Shown here one piece after another: positions 16,140 to 23,937 of a stretch of 44,003 nucleotides of DNA (position 1 is its first letter; the number at the start of each line of letters is the position of its first letter). The notes under the pieces were generated by a model. It ran no database searches. It was not told the origin of the DNA and was given only the letters and a program-made list of their open reading frames with translations. The translations under genes and the position numbers were made by a program. The stretch comes from Eubacterium sp. GTDB lineage: Bacteria > Bacillota > Clostridia > Lachnospirales > Lachnospiraceae. The DNA is taken from NCBI GenBank assembly GCA_017475235.1, contig JAFVGA010000016.1:1-44003 (forward strand), read 5' to 3'.

Positions 16140-17345
16140 ATGAGACATAATTATCACAAAATCTCAGAAGAGTTACAAAACAGAATTAAAGAAGATATGA
16201 AGAATCATTACGAGAGTCCTTATCGTTGTAATGATGAAGATATCGTTCGTAGAAACATGGAAAGAGATCAGGCTACACTTTGGAGGCCTGCTTTTCAGCG
16301 TGATATAGAAAAGATACTTCACATTCCATATTACAGTCGTTATACGGACAAAACCCAAGTGTTTTCTTTCATTAATAATGATGATATTTCTAGACGCGCA
16401 CTTCACGTTCAGTTAGTTGCTCGTATTGCTAGAAACATTGGCCGAGTGCTAGGTCTTAATGAGGACTTGATTGAGGCTATGGCTTTGGGCCATGATATTG
16501 GACACACTCCATTTGGACATGCTGGCGAGAGATACCTTAATGATGTATATCACGCAAGAACAGGAAGATACTTTAATCACAACGTTCAAAGTGCGAGAGT
16601 GTTAGACAAACTATTCCAGAGAAACATTAGTCTTCAAGTTTTAGATGGTGTTCTTTGTCACAATGGAGAGTTTGAGCAGAAGGAGTATAGACCTAACAAA
16701 GGCAAGACCTTCGAAGACCTCGACAGAGAGATAGAAGCTTGCTACACAGATGGACCATCAGCTATCAAGTCATTAGTTCCAACTACACTAGAGGGATGTG
16801 TAGTTAGAGTTTCAGATATGATTGCATACATTGGAAAAGATAGACAAGATGCACTAACTGCAAAGATTATTGATCACGATACAGAATTCTCGAGCGAGAG
16901 CATTGGTGATAAGAACGCAGAGATTATTAACAACCTTAGTGTTGATATAATTGAAAACAGTTATGGTAAGGATTACATTCTTTTAAGTGAAGCTGCATAC
17001 AATGATTTAAAGACTGCTAAACGAGAGAATTATGAGATGATTTACCTTAGTGAAGATACTCAGAAAGAGTATGACAGCATCATTGGACCAATGTTTGAAA
17101 AGCTATATGACAGACTTTACGAAGATGTAGTTTCTGGAGATGAGAATTCAATCATTTATAGACATCATATTAAGTTTATCAACAACAATAATTACGATAG
17201 AGGGGCTGCTGATTATAGAGAAGAAGACAAGCACCAAATAGTAGTAGACTTCATCTCAAGCATGACCGATGATTATTTCATCGCCTTATACAATGAACTA
17301 TTTCCGGACGATAAAAAAGATATTAAATTTAAGACATATTTTTAG
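16140..17345 (+). CDS. HD-domain deoxyguanosinetriphosphate triphosphohydrolase-like protein
   Basis: A 401-residue dNTPase-family protein that would split dNTP into deoxynucleoside and triphosphate. RRALHVQLVARIARNIGR supplies the first metal His, and ALGHDIGHTPFGHAGE is the family's hallmark HD motif. NHNVQSARVLD and LDGVLCHNGE follow, and SDMIAYIGKD carries the last Asp. I choose the ATG at 16140, five bases after AGAAAGGA. An in-frame TTG at 16116 precedes that ribosome site and is rejected. The gene stands alone between the nth promoter region and a long hairpin. The exact nucleotide and any allosteric activation are inferred from the family. Confidence 0.87.
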   Translation: MRHNYHKISEELQNRIKEDMKNHYESPYRCNDEDIVRRNMERDQATLWRPAFQRDIEKILHIPYYSRYTDKTQVFSFINNDDISRRALHVQLVARIARNIGRVLGLNEDLIEAMALGHDIGHTPFGHAGERYLNDVYHARTGRYFNHNVQSARVLDKLFQRNISLQVLDGVLCHNGEFEQKEYRPNKGKTFEDLDREIEACYTDGPSAIKSLVPTTLEGCVVRVSDMIAYIGKDRQDALTAKIIDHDTEFSSESIGDKNAEIINNLSVDIIENSYGKDYILLSEAAYNDLKTAKRENYEMIYLSEDTQKEYDSIIGPMFEKLYDRLYEDVVSGDENSIIYRHHIKFINNNNYDRGAADYREEDKHQIVVDFISSMTDDYFIALYNELFPDDKKDIKFKTYF

Positions 17346-17366
17346 TGGAAATCTATTAAAAGTAGC

Positions 17367-17432
17367 TTCCGCATAAAGAATAACGGATGCTCGAACGATT
17401 GTTAGTGAGAGCACCGTTATTTTTATGCGGAA
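17367..17432 (+). terminator. Long 24-bp bulged hairpin after the dNTPase-like gene
   Basis: TTCCGCATAAA (17367-17377), AATAACGG (17379-17386) and TGCTC (17388-17392) pair with 17409-17432, leaving single-base bulges at 17378 and 17387 and a 16-base loop. The inner stem alone is followed by TTTTTATG, so it can act as an intrinsic terminator. The outer 11 bp would then fold after release and protect the RNA end. Confidence 0.7.
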
Positions 17433-17458
17433 AACCACCAATTAATTGGATTTCGATA

Positions 17459-17487
17459 TTGAAAATAAGACTTCTATTTGATATAAT
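17459..17487 (+). promoter_or_regulatory. Sigma-A promoter of carAB
   Basis: TTGAAA (17459-17464) and TATAAT (17482-17487) are 17 bases apart, with an added TGn just before the -10. This is one of the best promoter matches in the window. The start point would be near 17494, giving a leader of about 45 bases. Confidence 0.85.
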
Positions 17488-17500
17488 TTTATCAATTTAA

Positions 17501-17523
17501 GCCTAGAAATAGGCGGATTTTTT
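17501..17523 (+). promoter_or_regulatory. Probable transcription attenuator in the carA leader
   Basis: GCCTA-GAAA-TAGGC (17501-17514) is a tight hairpin with a GNRA tetraloop. It is followed by GGA and six T (17518-17523), only 15 bases before the carA start. It sits inside the short leader made from the promoter at 17459. Genes of pyrimidine synthesis are often controlled by attenuation. I see no PyrR anti-terminator structure. Confidence 0.55.
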
Positions 17524-17537
17524 AGCGAGGAAAAATA

Positions 17538-18629
17538 ATGAAAGCATACCTAATTTTAGAAGACGGTACGGTGTTTGAAGGCACATCGATTGGGACCGAA
17601 AAAGAGGTTATCAGCGAAGTTGTTTTCAACACATCTATGTGGGGTTATTTAGAGGTTTTAACTGACCCTTCATATGCTGGACAAGCCGTTTGTATGACAT
17701 ATCCTTTAATAGGTAACTACGGTATCTGTTATGAAGATATGGAATCACTCAAACCTTGGCCAGATGCATACATCGTACACGAGTTAAGTAGAACGAATAG
17801 TAACTTCCGTTCAGAAGGCTCTATCCAAGATTTCTTGGTAGATAACGATATTCCAGGAATTGCTGGTATCGATACAAGAGCACTTACAAAAATCCTTAGA
17901 AATAAGGGAACAATGAATGGAATGATCACAACAAAGAAGTATGACAACTTAGATGAAATACTTCCGAAGATTAAAGAGTACAAAGTAAGAGGCGTTGTTG
18001 ATGCCGTTACTTGTGATTCGAAGAAAGAATTAGAGTCCTTGGTAGAGGGCAAGAATTATAAAGTGGCTCTACTTGATGTTGGAGCTAAAAACAATATTCC
18101 ACATTCACTACAGAAGTATGGATGTGATGTTACAGTTTTTCCTGCTAGAACACCTGCTGAAGATATTATCGCATTTGAACCAGACGGAATTATGCTTTCA
18201 AACGGTCCTGGAGATCCAAAGGAATGCGAATATGAAATAGAGCAGATTAGAAAATTATATGATACAGATATCCCAATCTTTGCTATTTGTCTTGGACATC
18301 AGTTGATGGCTTTGGCTATGGGATTTGATACAAAGAAGATGAAGTATGGTCACAGAGGTGGTAACCACCCAGTTATTGACCTAGATAGCAGACACGTTTA
18401 CATCTCTTCACAAAACCACGGATATATGGTTGATGACGAGTCAGTAGATGAGTCCGTTGCAAAGGTTGCGTTTGTAAATGTAAATGATAAGACTGTAGAA
18501 GGTCTACGTTATAAAGACAAAAATATATTTACAGTACAATTCCACCCTGAAGCATGCCCTGGTCCACAGGATTCAGAGTGTCTTTTTGGTGAGTTCATAA
18601 ATATGATGGAGGTGAAGAAGAATGGCTAG
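17538..18629 (+). CDS. carA: Carbamoyl-phosphate synthase, small (glutaminase) subunit
   Basis: Releases ammonia from glutamine and passes it to CarB for carbamoyl phosphate, the precursor of pyrimidines and arginine. 363 residues is normal. The N-terminal CPSase_sm_chain domain (1-130) includes TSMWGYLEVLTDPSYAGQ. The C-terminal class I amidotransferase has the nucleophilic Cys in FAICLGHQLMALA and the His/Glu pair in QFHPEACPGPQ. CGAGGA lies before the ATG. The last eight bases overlap carB, so the subunits are coupled in translation. It is preceded by a strong promoter and a small hairpin with a T run. Confidence 0.96.
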   Translation: MKAYLILEDGTVFEGTSIGTEKEVISEVVFNTSMWGYLEVLTDPSYAGQAVCMTYPLIGNYGICYEDMESLKPWPDAYIVHELSRTNSNFRSEGSIQDFLVDNDIPGIAGIDTRALTKILRNKGTMNGMITTKKYDNLDEILPKIKEYKVRGVVDAVTCDSKKELESLVEGKNYKVALLDVGAKNNIPHSLQKYGCDVTVFPARTPAEDIIAFEPDGIMLSNGPGDPKECEYEIEQIRKLYDTDIPIFAICLGHQLMALAMGFDTKKMKYGHRGGNHPVIDLDSRHVYISSQNHGYMVDDESVDESVAKVAFVNVNDKTVEGLRYKDKNIFTVQFHPEACPGPQDSECLFGEFINMMEVKKNG

Positions 18630-21600
18630 AGACGAAAGCATCAAAAAAGTATTAGTCATAGGTTCAGGCCCCATCGTGATTGGTCAAGCTGCAGAGTTCG
18701 ACTACGCAGGAACACAGGCTTGTCGTTCACTAAAGGAAGAGGGATTGGAAGTTGTTCTTCTAAACTCTAACCCAGCGACTATTATGACAGATAAGGATAT
18801 TGCAGATGAGGTTTATATCGAGCCTCTAACAGTTCCTATTTTAGAAAAGATTATTGAGAAAGAAAAACCTGACAGCATTCTTCCAACACTTGGAGGACAG
18901 GCTGGACTTAACCTTGCAATGGAAATTGCAGAGACAGGTTTCTTAGAAGAGCACAATTGTAGATTGATTGGTACAACAAGTGCAACTATCAAAAAGGCAG
19001 AGGATCGTCTTGAATTTAAAGAGACTATGGAAAAGATTAACGAGCCTTGTGCACCTTCACTTGTTGTTGAGAGTATTCAAGAGGGAATCGATTTTGTAAA
19101 TCAGATTGGATACCCAGTTGTTCTTCGTCCTGCTTACACACTTGGTGGTAGTGGTGGCGGAATTGCACACAACCAGATGGAACTAGAAGAGATTCTAGAA
19201 AATGGTCTAAGACTTTCACGTGTGGGACAGGTATTAGTTGAGAAATGTATTGCCGGCTGGAAAGAGATTGAGTACGAGGTAATGCGTGACTCTGCTGGAA
19301 ACTGTATCACAGTTTGTAACATGGAAAACATTGACCCTGTTGGAGTTCATACGGGTGATAGTATCGTTGTGGCTCCTTCACAGACATTGGGCGACAAAGA
19401 GCACCAGATGCTTCGTACATCGGCTCTTAATATCATAAATGAACTTGGAATTACTGGCGGATGTAACGTGCAGTATGCATTGCATCCAGAAACTTTTGAG
19501 TATTGTGTAATTGAGGTTAACCCTCGTGTTAGTAGATCTTCGGCGCTCGCGTCAAAGGCTACAGGTTATCCAATTGCAAAGGTGGCAGCGAAGATTGCTA
19601 TCGGATACACATTGGATGAGATTAAGAACGCAATCACTCAAAATACATTTGCCAGCTTCGAGCCTACACTTGATTACTGTGTAGTTAAACTTCCAAGACT
19701 TCCATTTGATAAGTTTATTACAGCTAGTAGAAAACTAACTACTCAAATGAAGGCTACAGGCGAGGTTATGAGTATTTGTAACAACTTTGAAGGTGCCTTG
19801 ATGAAGGGTATTAGATCACTAGAGCAGCACGTTGAATGCTTGAGAGATTACGATTTCTCAGATCTTACTGACGATGAGTTAGAAAAGATGCTACACAAGG
19901 TTGATGATAGACGAATCTGGATTGTGGCAGAAGCACTAAGACGTGGTGTTTCTTATGAACACATTCATGAAATCACAATGATTGACGAATGGTTCATTGA
20001 CAAGATTGCAATCATTACTGAGATGGAGAAAGCTCTTGAGACAGAGGAGCTTACTGTTGATTTGCTACGTGAGGCTAAGAGAATTGAATTCCCAGATTCA
20101 GTTATCGCAAGACTTACTGGCAAAACTGAAGAAGAGATTAAACAGATGCGCTACGACAATAATATAGTAGCAGCATACAAGATGGTTGATACATGTGCGG
20201 CTGAGTTTGAGGCTACCACACCTTATTACTATTCAGTATATGGTGGAGAGAATGAAGCAGAGGAGACTAACCCTGAAAAGAAAGTTTTAGTTCTTGGTTC
20301 TGGACCTATCAGAATCGGACAGGGTATTGAGTTTGACTTCTGTTCAGTTCACTGTACTTGGGCTTTCAAGGAAGAAGGCTACGAGACAATTATTGTAAAC
20401 AACAACCCAGAGACAGTTTCTACTGACTTTGATATTGCAGATAAACTTTATTTCGAGCCACTTACGCCAGAAGATGTTGAGAATATTGTTAACATCGAAA
20501 AACCAGATGGTGCTGTAGTTCAGTTTGGTGGACAGACTGCTATCAAACTTACAGAGGCTCTAATGAAGATGGGTGTACCAATTCTTGGAACTAAGGCTGA
20601 AGATGTGGATGCTGCTGAGGATAGGGAGTTATTTGACGAAATTCTTGAGAAGTGTGAGATTCCAAGACCTACAGGTGGTACAGTATTTACAGCAGAAGAA
20701 GCTAAGAAGGTGGCAAATGAACTAGGCTATCCAGTTTTAGTTCGTCCTTCATATGTACTTGGTGGACAGGGTATGCAGATTGCCACTGACGATAAAGAGA
20801 TAGAAGAGTTTATGGAAATCATAAACAGAATCGCGCAAGATCACCCAATCCTTGTTGATAAATATTTGCAGGGAACTGAGGTGGAAGTGGACGCTATCTG
20901 CGACGGCGAAGATATTTTGATTCCAGGTGTTATGGAACATATCGAGAGAGCCGGTGTTCACTCAGGCGATAGTATTTCAGTTTATCCAGCATACTCATTG
21001 CCACAGGATATTATTGATACTATTGAAGAATACACAAGAAGACTTGCGATTGCACTTAACGTAAAGGGAATGATTAACATTCAGTTTATCGTGTGCGATG
21101 GACAAGTTTATGTTATAGAGGTTAACCCACGTTCATCAAGAACGGTTCCATATATTAGTAAGGTTACTGGAATTCCAATTGTTAAGCTTGCTACAAAATG
21201 TATTATTGGAAATACAATTAAGGGCTTGGGCTACACTCCAGGACTTCAGCCAAATGCTGACTACTATGCAATCAAGATGCCAGTATTCAGTTTCGAGAAG
21301 ATTCGTGGAGCAGAGACTAGCTTGGGACCAGAAATGAAATCCACTGGTGAGTGTTTGGGAATTGCCAAGACCTTCGACGAGGCCTTATACAAAGCATTCC
21401 TTGGTGCTGGAACAGTATTGCCTAAACATAAAAAGGCAATTGTGTCAGTTAACGATGCAGACAAAGATGAGATGGCACCACTTGCTAAGAGATTAGAAGA
21501 TTTGGGTTACGAGATCTATGCTACTAGAAGTACAGCAAAGCATTTGAGGGACCATGGTGTTGATGCGATTATGGTTAATAAGATTCAGCAGGAAGCACCT

Positions 21601-21819
21601 ACGGTAATGGATTTGCTACTTGAGCATAAGATTGATATCGTTATCGATACTCCAACACAGGGTAGAGATAAACATAGAGACGGATTCTTGATTCGTCGTA
21701 CATCAATTGAAACTGGTGTTAACTGCTTTACAAGCTTGGATACTGTTGATGCGTTGCTTAAGAGTTTGGAGAGTGATGCGAAGAGCAACATGACACTTAT
21801 TGATGTAGCTAAGATATAA
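18622..21819 (+). CDS. carB: Carbamoyl-phosphate synthase, large subunit
   Basis: Makes carbamoyl phosphate from bicarbonate, ammonia and two ATP. The 1065 residues match the family. Two homologous ATP-grasp halves are visible: the first opens with VIGSGPIVIGQAAEFDYAG and has RPAYTLGGSGGG; the second opens near residue 553 with VLGSGPIRIGQGIEFD and has RPSYVLGGQGM. The C-terminal regulatory MGS-like domain (from about 940) ends near TSLDTVDALLKSL. All parts look intact. It overlaps carA by eight bases. A soluble protein kinase gene begins 40 bases after the stop. Confidence 0.97.
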   Translation: MARDESIKKVLVIGSGPIVIGQAAEFDYAGTQACRSLKEEGLEVVLLNSNPATIMTDKDIADEVYIEPLTVPILEKIIEKEKPDSILPTLGGQAGLNLAMEIAETGFLEEHNCRLIGTTSATIKKAEDRLEFKETMEKINEPCAPSLVVESIQEGIDFVNQIGYPVVLRPAYTLGGSGGGIAHNQMELEEILENGLRLSRVGQVLVEKCIAGWKEIEYEVMRDSAGNCITVCNMENIDPVGVHTGDSIVVAPSQTLGDKEHQMLRTSALNIINELGITGGCNVQYALHPETFEYCVIEVNPRVSRSSALASKATGYPIAKVAAKIAIGYTLDEIKNAITQNTFASFEPTLDYCVVKLPRLPFDKFITASRKLTTQMKATGEVMSICNNFEGALMKGIRSLEQHVECLRDYDFSDLTDDELEKMLHKVDDRRIWIVAEALRRGVSYEHIHEITMIDEWFIDKIAIITEMEKALETEELTVDLLREAKRIEFPDSVIARLTGKTEEEIKQMRYDNNIVAAYKMVDTCAAEFEATTPYYYSVYGGENEAEETNPEKKVLVLGSGPIRIGQGIEFDFCSVHCTWAFKEEGYETIIVNNNPETVSTDFDIADKLYFEPLTPEDVENIVNIEKPDGAVVQFGGQTAIKLTEALMKMGVPILGTKAEDVDAAEDRELFDEILEKCEIPRPTGGTVFTAEEAKKVANELGYPVLVRPSYVLGGQGMQIATDDKEIEEFMEIINRIAQDHPILVDKYLQGTEVEVDAICDGEDILIPGVMEHIERAGVHSGDSISVYPAYSLPQDIIDTIEEYTRRLAIALNVKGMINIQFIVCDGQVYVIEVNPRSSRTVPYISKVTGIPIVKLATKCIIGNTIKGLGYTPGLQPNADYYAIKMPVFSFEKIRGAETSLGPEMKSTGECLGIAKTFDEALYKAFLGAGTVLPKHKKAIVSVNDADKDEMAPLAKRLEDLGYEIYATRSTAKHLRDHGVDAIMVNKIQQEAPTVMDLLLEHKIDIVIDTPTQGRDKHRDGFLIRRTSIETGVNCFTSLDTVDALLKSLESDAKSNMTLIDVAKI

Positions 21820-21859
21820 GAGGGCATGGAGAGAAACACAGCTTGGAAAGGTTGTGTTT

Positions 21860-22648
21860 ATGGAAAAAATAATAAACGAAGTTGTCGGCGGAAGATATGT
21901 CGTTTGCGAGATGCTGGGAAAAGGAGGCTTTTCCTTCGTATACCGCGTCAAAGACATGCAAACTGGCATGGAGTATGCGATGAAGAATTATTTCTCATCA
22001 AACCCCGCTGACCAAGGAAAACTTTTGGAAGGTTTGGAGAGAGAATTAAATGTATTGAAAAATACATCTCATCCGAACCTTCCAAAAATTTACGATTTAA
22101 TAAAAGAAAATGACAGTTTCTTTTTGATTATGGAAATCGTAAAAGGCGAGAACTTGAAATCGATTGTTGATAGGAAAGGGCCGCTAAAGAAAAAAGAAAT
22201 CAAACATGTTATGAAACAAGTTTGTAGCGGACTTTACTATTTGCATTCACTTGAGCCACCAATTGTTTATCGAGATCTTAAACCATCAAACATAGTGATG
22301 GATGAAAGCGGTGTTGTTAAACTTGTGGACTTTGGAATTGCTAAGAGGTATTCGAAAGAGATTGAATTGAGTGAGAGGGCGTTTGGTAGCAAAGGTTTTG
22401 CAGCGCCAGAGCAGTTTGGTGATAAGAAAGGTTTTTCGATTTATAACACAGATACAAGGACGGATGTGTATGGAATTGGAACGACTCTTTATTATTTGAA
22501 GACTGGCAAAGTCTTTGTCGGGGGTGTAGGTTCGGTTAAGCTTGGACATAAATTAAAAAGGATTATTAAGAAGTGCACGAAGCGAAATCCTGATGATAGA
22601 TATCAGTCGGTGATTGATGTTTTGATAAGGCTAGAAACTCTTGCATAA
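21860..22648 (+). CDS. Soluble Hanks-type Ser/Thr protein kinase
   Basis: A 262-residue kinase domain with nothing else: no transmembrane helix and no PASTA repeats, so it is cytoplasmic. GKGGFSFVY (20-28) is the P-loop, Lys42 in EYAMKNYF binds ATP, and IVYRDLKPSN places the catalytic Asp139, with Tyr replacing the usual His of HRD. DFG is at 157-159, and GFAAPEQ is the APE motif. The start ATG at 21860 lies eight bases after GGAAAGG. A GTG two codons earlier is too close to that site. It follows carB in the same direction with no terminator, so it is probably co-transcribed. Substrates are unknown. Confidence 0.88.
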   Translation: MEKIINEVVGGRYVVCEMLGKGGFSFVYRVKDMQTGMEYAMKNYFSSNPADQGKLLEGLERELNVLKNTSHPNLPKIYDLIKENDSFFLIMEIVKGENLKSIVDRKGPLKKKEIKHVMKQVCSGLYYLHSLEPPIVYRDLKPSNIVMDESGVVKLVDFGIAKRYSKEIELSERAFGSKGFAAPEQFGDKKGFSIYNTDTRTDVYGIGTTLYYLKTGKVFVGGVGSVKLGHKLKRIIKKCTKRNPDDRYQSVIDVLIRLETLA

Positions 22649-22669
22649 AACCTTAAAATTTCTTATTAT
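22641..22669 (+). promoter_or_regulatory. Possible promoter before the UDP-sugar pyrophosphorylase gene
   Basis: TTGCAT (22641-22646) and TATTAT (22664-22669) are separated by 17 bases, ending 38 bases before the ATG. The -10 is good (five of six) and the -35 is weak (three of six). Confidence 0.4.
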
Positions 22670-22707
22670 ATTAGGGATGAAATATAACATCACGAGAGGT
22701 TAGATTT

Positions 22708-23937
22708 ATGAATTATAACGAGGCAAAAGAGTTATTAGAAAAGAATAATCAGAGTCACTTGTTAAAGTATTTTGACGAGTTAAATGACGAGCAAAAAGAG
22801 CATTTACTTGAACAGATTTCTGAGATTGATTTTGATTTGATTAAGTTGATTGAGAATGCTGATACTCCAGATGAGAGAGGTGTAATCACACCACTTGATG
22901 CTGAAGTGTCTGTTAAAGATATAGAAGAAAACGCAGAGAAATTCCGCGCTAAAGGAATTGATGCTATCAAAGAGGGTAAGGTAGCAGCGCTTCTTTTGGC
23001 AGGTGGAATGGGAACTAGACTTGGTTCTGATAAGCCAAAGGGAATGTACAACATTGGCGAGACTAAAGATGTGTTTATTTTTGAAATGTTGATTAGAAAT
23101 CTTATGGACGTGGTGGATGAAGCAGGAGTTTGGGTTCCGCTTTACATCATGACTAGTGAGAAGAATGATAAGGATACAAGAAACTTCTTCGAGGAGAAGA
23201 ATTACTTTGGATATAACAAAGACTACGTGAAGTTCTTTAAGCAGGAGATGGCTCCAGCTTGTGACTTCGATGGAAAGATTTATCTTGAGAGAAAAGATAG
23301 AATTTCTACATCACCTAATGGAAATGGTGGTTGGTTTATCTCATTCAACAAGGCTGGCCTTTTGGATGAAGCTAAGGCTAAAGGGATTGAGTATATCAAC
23401 CTCTTCGCCGTGGACAACGTTTGCCAGAGAATGGTTGATCCGTTGTTTGTAGGAGCAATGATTGACGGTGGCTATGTGTCCGCGTCAAAGGTAGTATCTA
23501 AGGCAGCCCCAGAGGAGAAGGTTGGAGTACTTTGCCTTGAAGATGGAAGACCATCAATTGTTGAGTACTATGAATTGACTGAAGAAATGAGATATGAGAC
23601 ATTGCCAGATGGCAGTCTTGCATATAAAGACGGCGTAATTCTTAACTACTTGTTTAAGGTTGAAGATTTGGAGCGCAATATGCACAACAATCTAGTGACT
23701 CACGTTGTCAAGAAAAAGATTCAGTGCCTAGATGAAAATGGAAATAGTGTTAAGCCAGAGACAGAGAATGGATATAAGTTCGAAACATTAGTTTTGGATA
23801 TGATTCATGATATGGATAATTGTTTGGCTTATGAAGTTGTGAGAGAAAAAGAGTTTGCACCAATCAAGAATAAGACTGGTGTGGATTCAGTAGATACAGC
23901 AAAAGAATTGCTTAAGAAAAATGGAGTAGAACTTTAA
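22708..23937 (+). CDS. UDP-sugar pyrophosphorylase (UDPGP family, UDP-GlcNAc/UDP-Glc type)
   Basis: A 409-residue nucleotidyltransferase of the eukaryote-like UDPGP family, not the GalU family. LLLAGGMGTRLGSDKP (95-110) is the nucleotide-binding loop. GNGGWFISFNKAG and NLFAVDNVCQRMVDP are the sugar- and metal-binding regions seen in AGX/QRI1-type UDP-N-acetylhexosamine pyrophosphorylases. It would make UDP-GlcNAc or UDP-glucose from UTP and the sugar 1-phosphate; which one cannot be told here. Its stop codon shares one base with the argS start. A downstream role in wall or exopolysaccharide synthesis is inference only. GAGAGG precedes the ATG. Confidence 0.82.
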   Translation: MNYNEAKELLEKNNQSHLLKYFDELNDEQKEHLLEQISEIDFDLIKLIENADTPDERGVITPLDAEVSVKDIEENAEKFRAKGIDAIKEGKVAALLLAGGMGTRLGSDKPKGMYNIGETKDVFIFEMLIRNLMDVVDEAGVWVPLYIMTSEKNDKDTRNFFEEKNYFGYNKDYVKFFKQEMAPACDFDGKIYLERKDRISTSPNGNGGWFISFNKAGLLDEAKAKGIEYINLFAVDNVCQRMVDPLFVGAMIDGGYVSASKVVSKAAPEEKVGVLCLEDGRPSIVEYYELTEEMRYETLPDGSLAYKDGVILNYLFKVEDLERNMHNNLVTHVVKKKIQCLDENGNSVKPETENGYKFETLVLDMIHDMDNCLAYEVVREKEFAPIKNKTGVDSVDTAKELLKKNGVEL

